Shown: positions 1-7,903 of the stretch, piece by piece
How the letters are laid out: each line of letters starts with the position of its first letter
Position numbering within the stretch: position 1 is the stretch's first letter
Source: Pelagadaptatus aseana
GTDB taxonomy: Bacteria > Pseudomonadota > Gammaproteobacteria > Pseudomonadales > Cellvibrionaceae
Assembly: GCA_040365065.1 (NCBI GenBank)
Contig: BAABNI010000004.1
Coordinates: forward strand, 217,523-281,522
Direction of reading: 5' to 3'
Length of the DNA: 64,000 bases
The notes under the pieces: model-generated
What the model saw: the letters and a program-made list of their open reading frames with translations, nothing else
Told to the model about the DNA's origin: nothing
Databases searched by the model: none
Position numbers and translations under genes: made by a program

Positions 1-358
1 CCAGTTTAAAATCGTCCAACTCCATTTTTGAAAAAGATTTGTCGCGCAGGATACCGGCGTTGTTGATCAGGATATCGACCCGCCCCCACTGATCCATGGC
101 CTGCTGCACCATATCCTGTACTTCATCATACTTGGCAACGTTGGCACCGTGGGCAATGGCTTCACCGCCCATTTCTTCAATCTGTTTTACCACCGCCAGC
201 GCCGCCTCTGAAGAAGCACCACTGCCATCGCGGGCACCCCCCAGATCATTGACGACCACCTTGGCACCGCGCTCAGCCAACGCCAGAGCGTGTGATCGAC
301 CCAGACCGTTGCCGGCACCAGTAACAATGGCGACCTTGCCATCAAAACGAATTGTCAT
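1..358 (-). CDS. SDR family oxidoreductase, C-terminus outside window
   Basis: The N-terminal ~119 residues of a short-chain dehydrogenase/reductase; the gene runs off the left edge. The start ATG is at 356-358. The cofactor motif TGAGNGLG lies within the first 20 residues, followed by VVVNDLGG, and NNAG is visible near the window edge. The VVVNDLGG motif with a Gly-Ser-Gly spacer is typical of the 3-hydroxyacyl-CoA dehydrogenase domain of MFE-2/HSD17B4-like proteins, suggesting NAD-dependent oxidation of 3-hydroxyacyl-CoA; this is family inference. The next gene upstream is a MaoC hydratase on the same strand, which would supply the hydroxyacyl-CoA, so the pair makes sense as one beta-oxidation-like unit. 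The catalytic Tyr-x3-Lys lies outside the window. Confidence 0.85.
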   Translation of the reverse strand, partial: MTIRFDGKVAIVTGAGNGLGRSHALALAERGAKVVVNDLGGARDGSGASSEAALAVVKQIEEMGGEAIAHGANVAKYDEVQDMVQQAMDQWGRVDILINNAGILRDKSFSKMELDDFKL

Positions 359-403
359 TATCTGTCTTCCTGTGTTGTTCTTGGAAATTTGAAGGGGTTA
401 CAT

Positions 404-865
404 TCAGGCCACGATTTGCAGCGTCAACCACTCGGCCATCAATGCCGGCTTGTCACTGCCCTTGATCTCTACCGTCACTTGGTACTTGATCATAAACTGC
501 CCCGGATTCTTTTCGGTGACATCCATCACTTCAGCCACAGCGCGAACTTCACTGTCTACTGTTACCGGATTGAGAAAACGCACCTTATCAAAGCCGTAGT
601 TGATGCCCATTTGCACGCCATCAATCACCACGCCAAAACTCTCGGCAAAATGTGACAGCATCGACAGCGTCAAAAAGCCATGGGCGATGGTCGCACCAAA
701 CGGAGTCCCAGCAGCGCGCTCGGGATCGACGTGGATAAACTGATGATCCAGTGTGGTATCAGCAAAGGCATTGATCTGGTCCTGCTTGACCTGAAACCAC
801 GGGCTGGCCTCAAGTGAAGAACCAACCAGAGAAGTAATGGAATCTTTGGAAATGGTAGTCGCCAT
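404..865 (-). CDS. MaoC family (R)-specific enoyl-CoA hydratase/dehydratase
   Basis: A 153-residue single hot-dog protein with the MaoC hydratase signature: FADTTLDHQFIHVDPERA followed by PFGATIAHGFLTLSM. The Asp and His of the D-x4-H motif are the catalytic pair in this family. The known reaction is reversible hydration of trans-2-enoyl-CoA to (R)-3-hydroxyacyl-CoA. The start at 865 is preferred over the ATG at 874 because AGGATG lies about 7 bases before it, whereas the 874 codon abuts the GG. It is followed after 45 bp by an SDR on the same strand, and the two probably act in sequence on CoA esters. The exact substrate cannot be read from the sequence. Confidence 0.9.
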   Translation of the reverse strand: MATTISKDSITSLVGSSLEASPWFQVKQDQINAFADTTLDHQFIHVDPERAAGTPFGATIAHGFLTLSMLSHFAESFGVVIDGVQMGINYGFDKVRFLNPVTVDSEVRAVAEVMDVTEKNPGQFMIKYQVTVEIKGSDKPALMAEWLTLQIVA

Positions 866-961
866 CGTAGACATCCTTTTTTGGATAACGGAAAGTTGGC
901 TAATCTATCGAGCGGGCAACAATCCCGCCATTACCTGTCGAGTAATGAATTTTCAGCAGCC

Positions 962-1345
962 TCAGGCTGGGCGATTACGGGCCACAGCCCGCCCCGAGCG
1001 GGAAGCCAGTCGCACACTCCAATCACCCTCGTGCTGCTGTTCGCAGGCCTCTTCGCTGTCGAACAGCACCTGCTGAGGTAGCGACTTGAATTTCACACCA
1101 ACTTTTAACAAGCCGGACTGGATTCGCTGCAACAACACCTTGCAGCCACCCGCTTCAATCTGGTGGACGCGATTAGCCTCGGTATCAAAGACACAGGTAA
1201 TCAACAGGCTGGCGGGGAAATTGGTGTAATTGGCCTGATGGGTCAGCCATTGAAAGCCTGCAACATCCTCCAGGCTCTGATCACACACCTGATTCAGAAC
1301 CCGGATAATGTTGTTATCGATCTTTTTCTGGGTTTTGGTGGTCAT
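962..1345 (-). CDS. Conserved hypothetical protein, 127 aa
   Basis: I do not recognise this family. The protein is soluble, with no signal peptide or membrane segment. It starts with a Lys-rich helix (TKTQKKIDNNIIRVLNQVCD), has a mixed middle containing WLTHQANYTNFPASLLITCVFD, and ends in a basic tail (ASRSGRAVARNRPA). Its start overlaps the stop of the upstream DUF4177-type gene by 4 bp, so the two are translationally coupled and probably act together. Codon use looks like the neighbours'. The function is unknown, but the coupling and sensible composition support a real gene. Confidence 0.7.
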   Translation of the reverse strand: MTTKTQKKIDNNIIRVLNQVCDQSLEDVAGFQWLTHQANYTNFPASLLITCVFDTEANRVHQIEAGGCKVLLQRIQSGLLKVGVKFKSLPQQVLFDSEEACEQQHEGDWSVRLASRSGRAVARNRPA

Positions 1346-1560
1346 TCACGCCCCAGAGTAATGATCACGGTTTCGCGGGTCCAGAACAGCCAGAAGCGAC
1401 GGCTCTCAATCACCTGAAACACCAACTGCCAGCCATCTTTGGCCTCATCGTTCAGGGTATCTTCCAGTTTATCCAGAGGCATACCGGAGGCGCCCAGAAA
1501 CAGGGTGCCTATCGCGCCCTCTGCCACCTGCATTACCTTGTACTCTTTGTAAGCCATCAT
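1342..1560 (-). CDS. DUF4177-like small protein, 72 aa
   Basis: A small protein with the layout of DUF4177 proteins: an N-terminal strand (YKEYKVMQV), a central helix (LEDTLNDEAKDGWQLVFQV) with the family's characteristic E/D-x2-GW, and a final strand (TRETVIITLGRE). DUF4177 has no established biochemical role. The gene overlaps the downstream 127-aa gene by 4 bp and follows the molybdopterin oxidoreductase gene by 25 bp on the same strand, so the three may be one transcript. ATG codons at 1560 and 1557 are both possible starts; GGGGAGTA precedes them. Confidence 0.75.
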   Translation of the reverse strand: MMAYKEYKVMQVAEGAIGTLFLGASGMPLDKLEDTLNDEAKDGWQLVFQVIESRRFWLFWTRETVIITLGRE

Positions 1561-1585
1561 TACTCCCCACAGTTTTCAATGACCA

Positions 1586-3709
1586 TCAGGCCGCGGTTAC
1601 CTCAACGGGGACGCCATTCAGGGCCGCATTACCCGACAACTCATCAACAAATTGATCATCGGTCAGGTCATTAATACTGACACCATCCTGCTGTGACGCA
1701 ACCTGTAATTGCACCCCGGAGCGCTTATGGCCCCAACCGTGTGGCAGGCAGACCACCCCCTGCATAACCTCATCGCTGGCACTGACCTGAGTCACCACCG
1801 AACCGACCCGCGAAGTAATGGTGACTGAGTCATCATCCTGCAAGTTGCGTTCAGCCATATCCTCAGGGTGCATCAACAGTTTCCAGCGCGGCTTGCCTTT
1901 CACCAGACGCTGGGAGTTGTGCAACCAGGAATTGTTACTGCGCACATGGCGACGGCCAATCAGCAGCAAGCCATCGCTATCGGGTTGCTCTGAGACCTGT
2001 TGTAAGCGCGGCAGATCGCCTGCAATAAATTCCGGCAACAGCTGAATGCGACCATTGTCGGTGCAGAGGCGCTCGGTCAATGACGGCTGCAGCGGCCCCA
2101 GATCCAGACCGTGCGGGTGCTGGCGAATCTTATCCATGGACAGAGCCATATCATGCCCTTGAGCCGCACTGTAAAAGCCCGCCTGAATCCCCATATCAAT
2201 CAGCTTGTCCGGCGCGGGCAGAGGTTTTATTTCGATGGACTTGCGCTTGGCCAGAGCCATGCCCAGACCGTTCATGATTTGCCAGTCATGCTGAGTCCCT
2301 TCCGGCGCCTCGAACACCGGCTCATTAATTCGGGTAACATTGCGTACCGCCAGACGATTGAACGCCAGATCATAGTGATCGTGCTCAAGCGGCCCGGTGG
2401 GCGGCAAAATGATATCAGCGTGGCGGGTGGTCTCATTGATAAAGAAATCAATCGCCGCCATAAATTCCAGACTGTCCAATGCTTTGTCCAATCCCGTGCC
2501 ATTGGTAGAGGACAATACCGGGTTACCGGCGATGGTGACCATGGCACGCAACTGCCCCTCACCCGGTGTCAGAATCTCTTCGGCCATGGTGGCCGCCGGC
2601 AGCTCACCGCCAAATTCTGGCAGACCGCGAACCCGCGACTTCCAGCGTCCCAGACTGCCTGCCCCCGCTTCCCCTTTGGTGATGTAACCAAAAGCGGGGG
2701 AACACACCAGTGCACCGCCCTCGCGATCAAGGTTGCCACTGAGAATATTGATCACTTGTATCGCCCACTGGCAGATGCCACCAAACTGTTGCACCGATGC
2801 CCCCATGCGGCCGTAGCACACGGCACCTTCAGCGTTGAGCATTTGCAGTGCCAATTGGCGAATACGCTCGGCCGGGATACCGGTTTTGCGCTCCGCCAGC
2901 TCAGGGGTAAAACCCGCCACCTGCTCGCGCAGCTCGGGCACACTGTCAACATGACCGTCGAGATGCCCAAGATTAATATGAGCTTCATCAATCAGGATGT
3001 TCACCATCGCCATCAACAAAAAGGCATCACTGCCCGGGCGGATAAACAAATGTTCATCGGCAATGGCGGCGGTCTCGGTTTTACGCGGATCTATCACCAC
3101 AAACTGACCACCGCGCTGCTGAATGGCCTTCAGGCGCTTGCGCACATCGGGCACGGTCATCATGCTGCCATTGGAGGCCAGCGGATTACCGCCAATGATC
3201 AGCATAAACTGGGTGCGATCAATATCCGGCACCGGCAAACATTGCTGATGGCCGTACATGCCCCAGGACGCCAAATGGTGAGGTAACTGATCAAGGGAGG
3301 TGGCCGAGAAGGTGATTTTTGACTGTAGCGCTTTGCGGAACACGCCCGAGTGGGTCATGCTGCCGTAATTGTGAACATTGGGGTTGCCGGCGTAGATGGC
3401 CACACTGTCGGTGCCAAACTGCTCCTGAATACCGGCCAGTTTATCGGCAACGGTATCAAATGCCTCTTGCCAGCTAATCTCCTGCCAGCCCGATTCGGTC
3501 TTTTTAACCGGTTTGCGCAGGCGATCGGGATCCACATGCAGGTCTTCCAGTGCCGTGGCTTTGGGGCAGATATGGCCGCGACTCAGCGGATCTTCTTTAT
3601 CGCCCTTGATGGACAGGATTTCATCGCCACGGGTTTTGATTTCCAGACCGCAAATGGCCTCACACAAATGACAGGCGCGATAGTGGGTGGTTTCGTTATT
3701 ATTGCTCAC
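1586..3709 (-). CDS. Molybdopterin-dependent oxidoreductase (formate dehydrogenase/nitrate reductase-like superfamily)
   Basis: A 707-residue member of the Mo/W-bisPGD enzyme superfamily. The N-terminus has a [4Fe-4S] motif C13-x2-C16-x3-C20-x27-C48. Then come the Mo-cofactor domains (FMLIIGGNPLASNGS, VVIDPRKTETAAIADEHLFIRPGSDAFLL) and a C-terminal molydopterin-dinucleotide-binding domain (GRRHVRSNNSWLHN...). The start is GTG, with AGGGA upstream. There is no twin-Arg signal, so it should be cytoplasmic. No electron-transfer subunit (Fe-S, cytochrome) lies next to it, so its partner is unknown. Many stand-alone members are annotated as formate dehydrogenase or assimilatory-nitrate-reductase-like; the substrate cannot be assigned. 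The neighbours are small unknown genes downstream and acyl-CoA genes upstream. Confidence 0.9.
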   Translation of the reverse strand: MSNNNETTHYRACHLCEAICGLEIKTRGDEILSIKGDKEDPLSRGHICPKATALEDLHVDPDRLRKPVKKTESGWQEISWQEAFDTVADKLAGIQEQFGTDSVAIYAGNPNVHNYGSMTHSGVFRKALQSKITFSATSLDQLPHHLASWGMYGHQQCLPVPDIDRTQFMLIIGGNPLASNGSMMTVPDVRKRLKAIQQRGGQFVVIDPRKTETAAIADEHLFIRPGSDAFLLMAMVNILIDEAHINLGHLDGHVDSVPELREQVAGFTPELAERKTGIPAERIRQLALQMLNAEGAVCYGRMGASVQQFGGICQWAIQVINILSGNLDREGGALVCSPAFGYITKGEAGAGSLGRWKSRVRGLPEFGGELPAATMAEEILTPGEGQLRAMVTIAGNPVLSSTNGTGLDKALDSLEFMAAIDFFINETTRHADIILPPTGPLEHDHYDLAFNRLAVRNVTRINEPVFEAPEGTQHDWQIMNGLGMALAKRKSIEIKPLPAPDKLIDMGIQAGFYSAAQGHDMALSMDKIRQHPHGLDLGPLQPSLTERLCTDNGRIQLLPEFIAGDLPRLQQVSEQPDSDGLLLIGRRHVRSNNSWLHNSQRLVKGKPRWKLLMHPEDMAERNLQDDDSVTITSRVGSVVTQVSASDEVMQGVVCLPHGWGHKRSGVQLQVASQQDGVSINDLTDDQFVDELSGNAALNGVPVEVTAA

Positions 3710-3870
3710 AGTCCCTACTCCAAAGCTAAAGTATTACCGACTTTAGACTACAGGCAGAAGAAACGCTTTAACATTACTCGACAAGTAATGGTGATTTAAC
3801 GACAGGACTGAAGAGGAAAAATTATCGGGCCCCAGAGGGTGTAGCCCGATATGAGGGGGTGTATAAAACC

Positions 3871-4578
3871 TTAATCAGAATAACCTTGACGGAAATCTCT
3901 ATCGTCCTGAATCTTGGCATCCTGCATACGCTCAATCATACCGGCACGCATTCTCAGTTTGGAACCTTTAAATGCAACCTTATCCAGTTCAGCCAGACGT
4001 TGTGTTTCTGCCCTTGCAACCTCAAGTACCGATTCCGGAGAAGCAATTTTATCCAGCAACCCGATGTCAACGGCTCCTTGCGGATCGAATAATTCCGCGT
4101 GCACTACGGCCCGATTAATAACATCCTGAGCAAAACGCCCCTTGGCCAGCTCAATCCCATACCAGGGCATGATCATACCAATCTGGGTTTCATTCAGCCC
4201 CAGAGTAAACTCACCCTCGGTACCCACCACGTAATCACAAGCCAGAATGTGCATGACGCCCTGAGCCATACAATGGCCGGTCACCGCGGCCACCACCGGG
4301 CGTGGGAACGCCAGTAAACGTGCGCACAACTCAGAGCCCGCCTTAATCATATCGGCCACCGCATTGACATCACCACTGCGCATCACATTCAAATCGTAAC
4401 CAGCAGAGAAGATGCCAGGCTTGCCAATAAACAGCACCGCAGCCTCGTCTTTTTCTGCCTGATCCATGGCGCCCTGAATAGCCTCAATAAAATCCGGCGA
4501 AAAGGCATTGACCTTGCCATTGTGTAATTCTATTTCGGCAACATTGCCCTTCAGGGTATAAGTCAGCAGTTCACTCAT
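3871..4578 (-). CDS. Crotonase/enoyl-CoA hydratase family protein
   Basis: A 235-residue member of the crotonase fold. The CoA/oxyanion-hole segment FSAGYDLNVM and the second oxyanion region VTGHCMAQGVMHILACDYVV are visible. In the latter, the usual G-A/G-GG is replaced by AQG, so this is a divergent member whose reaction (hydratase, isomerase or hydrolase) cannot be set. ATG 4578 is preferred over the codon at 4590 because GAGGT sits 6 bases upstream. An acyl-CoA dehydrogenase lies 100 bp upstream on the same strand, consistent with beta-oxidation-like degradation of an acyl-CoA. Confidence 0.9.
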   Translation of the reverse strand: MSELLTYTLKGNVAEIELHNGKVNAFSPDFIEAIQGAMDQAEKDEAAVLFIGKPGIFSAGYDLNVMRSGDVNAVADMIKAGSELCARLLAFPRPVVAAVTGHCMAQGVMHILACDYVVGTEGEFTLGLNETQIGMIMPWYGIELAKGRFAQDVINRAVVHAELFDPQGAVDIGLLDKIASPESVLEVARAETQRLAELDKVAFKGSKLRMRAGMIERMQDAKIQDDRDFRQGYSD

Positions 4579-4678
4579 TTCAGACCTCAAAATTAATATT
4601 ACAAATAGAGCAATGCTGAACGACAGCTTGCTCCGATGTCAGCTTCCGCCGCTGAGCAGCGGAAACCAGAACACTAAA

Positions 4679-5833
4679 TTAACGGCCTAACATACCACGA
4701 GAGATAACTTCCTTCATAATCTCCGAAGTACCCGCATAGATTGTCTGAATACGGGCATCGGTGTAGTAGCGGGAAATCGGATATTCGGTGGTGTAACCGT
4801 AACCACCAAACAACTGCAGACACTCATTAACCACCTTGCACTGCATCTCGGTGGTCATCAGTTTGACAATGGCCGCCTCTTCGGTGGTCATCTCTCCCTG
4901 CTTGTATTTGGCCATCAGTTTTTCAACGTAAGCACGATTAATTTCCAGCTCGGATTTCTGCTCGGCCAGTTTGAATCGAGTGTTCTGGAACTGGCCAATA
5001 GACTGCCCAAAGGCCTTGCGTTCCTGCACGTAATCCACGGTAATTTCGATGGCACCTTCAGCCGCGCCAATGGCCTGAACGGCACAGCCCAAACGCTCAC
5101 GGGGCAGCTCCTGCATCAGATAGACAAAACCCATGCCCTCTTCACCCAGAATGCTGTCGGCAGGGACTCTCATATTTTCAAAGAACAGTTCGGCGGTATC
5201 GCTGGTGTGCTGACCAATCTTTTCAATCTTCTGGCCACGGGAGAAACCCGGAGTGGTGGTATCCACCAGGAACAGAGAGATGCCTTTGGCGCCTTTGGAT
5301 GGATCGGTTTTGGCTGCCACAATCACCAGATCGGCCAGAATGCCGTTGGTAATAAATACTTTGGAACCGTTCAGGACATACTCATCGCCGTCTTTTTCAG
5401 CGGTGGTACGCAGGGCCGCCAGATCGGAACCGGCGCCGGGTTCGGTCATGGCAATCGCACCCAGTGCTTCGCCCGTGATCATCTTCGGCAGCCACTTTTG
5501 TTTTTGCTCATCCGCACCGATGTGGTAGATGTAAGGCGCTACGATATTGGAGTGGATGTTGTAACCACTGGCGATACCGCCGTAGCCCAGACGGGACATC
5601 TCCTGCAGGACCATCATCTGTACATCAAGGCTGGCACCGGCCGAGCCGAATTCTTCCGGCATATCAACACACAGCATGCCAGCGGCGCCAAAGGTATTCC
5701 AAAGCTCACGAGGTACCGCATGCTGCTCTTCCCACTGTTCATAGTTCGGGGCCACTTCCTGTTCCAGAAAACGCAGAACCATATCGCGGAACATTTCCAG
5801 TTCTTCATTGATTGCAGCTTGATCGACAGACAT
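4679..5833 (-). CDS. Acyl-CoA dehydrogenase, long-chain/isovaleryl type
   Basis: A full-length (384 aa) FAD acyl-CoA dehydrogenase: alpha-helical N-domain, FAD-contact segment AIAMTEPGAGSDLAALRT around residue 130, beta domain (FITNGILADLVIVAAKT), and C-terminal helices with LFGGYGYTTEYPISRYYTDA. Near the C-terminus the motif is IYAGTSEIMKE, so the Glu used as base by short/medium-chain enzymes (Y-E-G-T) is Ala. In the long-chain/isovaleryl group the base sits in an earlier helix, and the ELPRERL segment is consistent with that. It oxidises acyl-CoA to trans-2-enoyl-CoA, passing electrons to ETF. GAGAGGT precedes the ATG. It is followed by a crotonase gene on the same strand. Confidence 0.93.
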   Translation of the reverse strand: MSVDQAAINEELEMFRDMVLRFLEQEVAPNYEQWEEQHAVPRELWNTFGAAGMLCVDMPEEFGSAGASLDVQMMVLQEMSRLGYGGIASGYNIHSNIVAPYIYHIGADEQKQKWLPKMITGEALGAIAMTEPGAGSDLAALRTTAEKDGDEYVLNGSKVFITNGILADLVIVAAKTDPSKGAKGISLFLVDTTTPGFSRGQKIEKIGQHTSDTAELFFENMRVPADSILGEEGMGFVYLMQELPRERLGCAVQAIGAAEGAIEITVDYVQERKAFGQSIGQFQNTRFKLAEQKSELEINRAYVEKLMAKYKQGEMTTEEAAIVKLMTTEMQCKVVNECLQLFGGYGYTTEYPISRYYTDARIQTIYAGTSEIMKEVISRGMLGR

Positions 5834-5977
5834 TACCTGTACCTCTCTGTAATTGATGCTTTAAAAAATTAAACGTTTGTATGATTTTCGGCAATTTTGC
5901 CCAAGACGCCTGTCCAGCACCATAGCCAAAGGCATCATTCACCCCTGCAGAATAGCTCGATTGAGCGGCCTCAACGA

Positions 5978-7894
5978 CTATCTGGGCGAATACCAAACGG
6001 GCGAAGTGTAGGCCCTCTCCTGAATCGTCTGGGGATGTCGGACCGAGGGCTTCACCCCCAATGCAATGGCGTCCAGAGTGGAATGACGTGCCGTCGGTAT
6101 CTGCAACACACGAACGTAGTAAAAAGCCCGCTCAGTGGCATCAAACTCGGGATCCTGCCACAGCGCCACCAGTTCAGCGGAGCCGATGCGGTTGTCATAG
6201 CGGCCATCGGTCAGATTGACGGTATTGCCCACCGGCGGTAACTTGCCTGCCGCGTCCAGAGTCCGCTCACCCGACCAGGCGACGTCGTAAACCTTTTCCT
6301 GCACCTGCCCCGACGCATCCAACCAGCCCTTGATCACCTGAACCCGATCCAGGTTGGCGTTATTGGGACCCTTGACGGCGCGAATCATAAAGCGAGGCGT
6401 TTCCCCCTCTTTATGCCCCACCAGATGACTGCCCATGGGGACGCCCTTGCGATAACCAATACGGGCAAAATCTGGGGAGGCCAGATCCGCCTCGGTAAAA
6501 TCCCAGCCGGCAAATAATCGAACCTTCATGCGTGGGCCCGTGGTTGCGTATACCTCGCGACGTTTAAAGGCGGCAAAGATCGCATCGCGCGTGTTTTCAG
6601 TCGCCCAAACAGCAGCCAACCCCTGGGCTCCCATATCCCACCCGGAAGGACCACCGGCCACAATACCATCGTTGGTCTTGGCTGACGGGATCGAATCGCG
6701 GCCAAACTTACCCCAGTAATTGGGCTCCTCATAGGCCGCCAAACCGGTGTGGGAATCGGTCGAACCAATCAGGCCAAACTGGAATGGATTTACCCCCGTT
6801 TGCGCCTCGAGCGTCAGACCCGTCATCAGACCAGAGCGGACGTAATCCGCTTTTGCCACCTTGTAGGATTTCACTATCTGCTGAATGTAGTGCTTGTAGG
6901 TTTCAAAATCGGCAAACTCATCGTCCGGAGACAAGTCAGGATGAGTTTCAGAATCCCCTTTGTACTGGGTAATCTCCACCACCGGCTCCCACTTCATTCG
7001 CACCTGAGCGTAGTCCGCGGTCATGGGCTCGCCCTTCAGGGTCGTCTCCGCAAACATATACCCCTTGGAGATGTTGGAATTGTGGGGTATCGCCAGAAAG
7101 CGAGTACCATCTCGCTGTTCGAGCTGCTGCAGCCAGGCCCATAAATCTTGCGGGTATTGACTGTCATCCGAACCGTAGGGCAAAAACTGTTTGGTTTTAT
7201 CCGGACCGTCCGGGGTAAACACCACCCGATGCAAGTTGGCGCCCACGGGAATGGAGCTCCACTCCCAACCCGCGAATGTGGTGAAGACTCCCGGCTGGTT
7301 GTGGCGCTCGGCGGCGTCTACCGATTGGTGCCAGACATGGGTTTCAATCACGCTGGTATCGCCGAGCGCATCCTCCAGCGAGTTATTGGCATCCTGAACC
7401 GGATCCCCGCCAACCTTGGCTGGCGCCTTGGGCAGAACGCTGGCAAACACATCACTGCCGTCCTGCTCGTCTTCCATGGCGTTGGTCAACACTTGCAAGG
7501 CAATCCAGCGCTTGAGATTGCCCCACCAACCGAGATCCGGCAGCGCCACATCATCCTGTATATAGGACTTCACAAACCCCATGCCTTCGGCATGATCGGC
7601 GATCACCAGAAAATCCAGCGGCTCATTAATCTGCACTCTGGCCTTGGTAAAGGGATGAATAACGGGCAAGCCTTTCGCCCAGCGATAAGCCGTTTCAGGC
7701 CCCGCCGACCGGTTACTGTTCAGGAAGGCATCGAACGACAGGGAGGTATGCAAATGGGTATCACCGAACAATAACTGTTTGCTTTCGTCCTTCGGATTTT
7801 CAGCCCAACCATCAATGGCGAAGGTCAGTAAAAAAAGCAGGCATATCTGTCGTGTAAACATCATATTATTCTTCTTGTTGTTGAGTTTATTCAT
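5978..7894 (-). CDS. DUF3604 domain-containing secreted protein (copy 1)
   Basis: A 638-residue DUF3604 protein with an N-terminal signal peptide (QICLLFLLTFAIDGWA). It opens with FGDTHLHTSLSFDAF, the H-x-H motif at the start of PHP-like metal-dependent hydrolases, then DFLVIADHAEGMG, IPHNSN and GSTDSHTG, all likely metal ligands. It is thus probably an exported or periplasmic metallohydrolase, but no member has a firmly known substrate that I can cite. The gene begins 9 bp after the alkylsulfatase gene ends, so they are one operon. A paralogue at 36239-38062 shares the same motifs. An internal ATG pair after AAGAAG is an alternative start. Confidence 0.88.
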   Translation of the reverse strand: MNKLNNKKNNMMFTRQICLLFLLTFAIDGWAENPKDESKQLLFGDTHLHTSLSFDAFLNSNRSAGPETAYRWAKGLPVIHPFTKARVQINEPLDFLVIADHAEGMGFVKSYIQDDVALPDLGWWGNLKRWIALQVLTNAMEDEQDGSDVFASVLPKAPAKVGGDPVQDANNSLEDALGDTSVIETHVWHQSVDAAERHNQPGVFTTFAGWEWSSIPVGANLHRVVFTPDGPDKTKQFLPYGSDDSQYPQDLWAWLQQLEQRDGTRFLAIPHNSNISKGYMFAETTLKGEPMTADYAQVRMKWEPVVEITQYKGDSETHPDLSPDDEFADFETYKHYIQQIVKSYKVAKADYVRSGLMTGLTLEAQTGVNPFQFGLIGSTDSHTGLAAYEEPNYWGKFGRDSIPSAKTNDGIVAGGPSGWDMGAQGLAAVWATENTRDAIFAAFKRREVYATTGPRMKVRLFAGWDFTEADLASPDFARIGYRKGVPMGSHLVGHKEGETPRFMIRAVKGPNNANLDRVQVIKGWLDASGQVQEKVYDVAWSGERTLDAAGKLPPVGNTVNLTDGRYDNRIGSAELVALWQDPEFDATERAFYYVRVLQIPTARHSTLDAIALGVKPSVRHPQTIQERAYTSPVWYSPR

Positions 7895-7903
7895 AGGACG
7901 CCG

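Noticed and set aside
2111..3286. 391-aa plus-strand open frame
   Set aside because: It lies fully antisense to the molybdopterin oxidoreductase, lacks domain motifs and has shadow-like composition.
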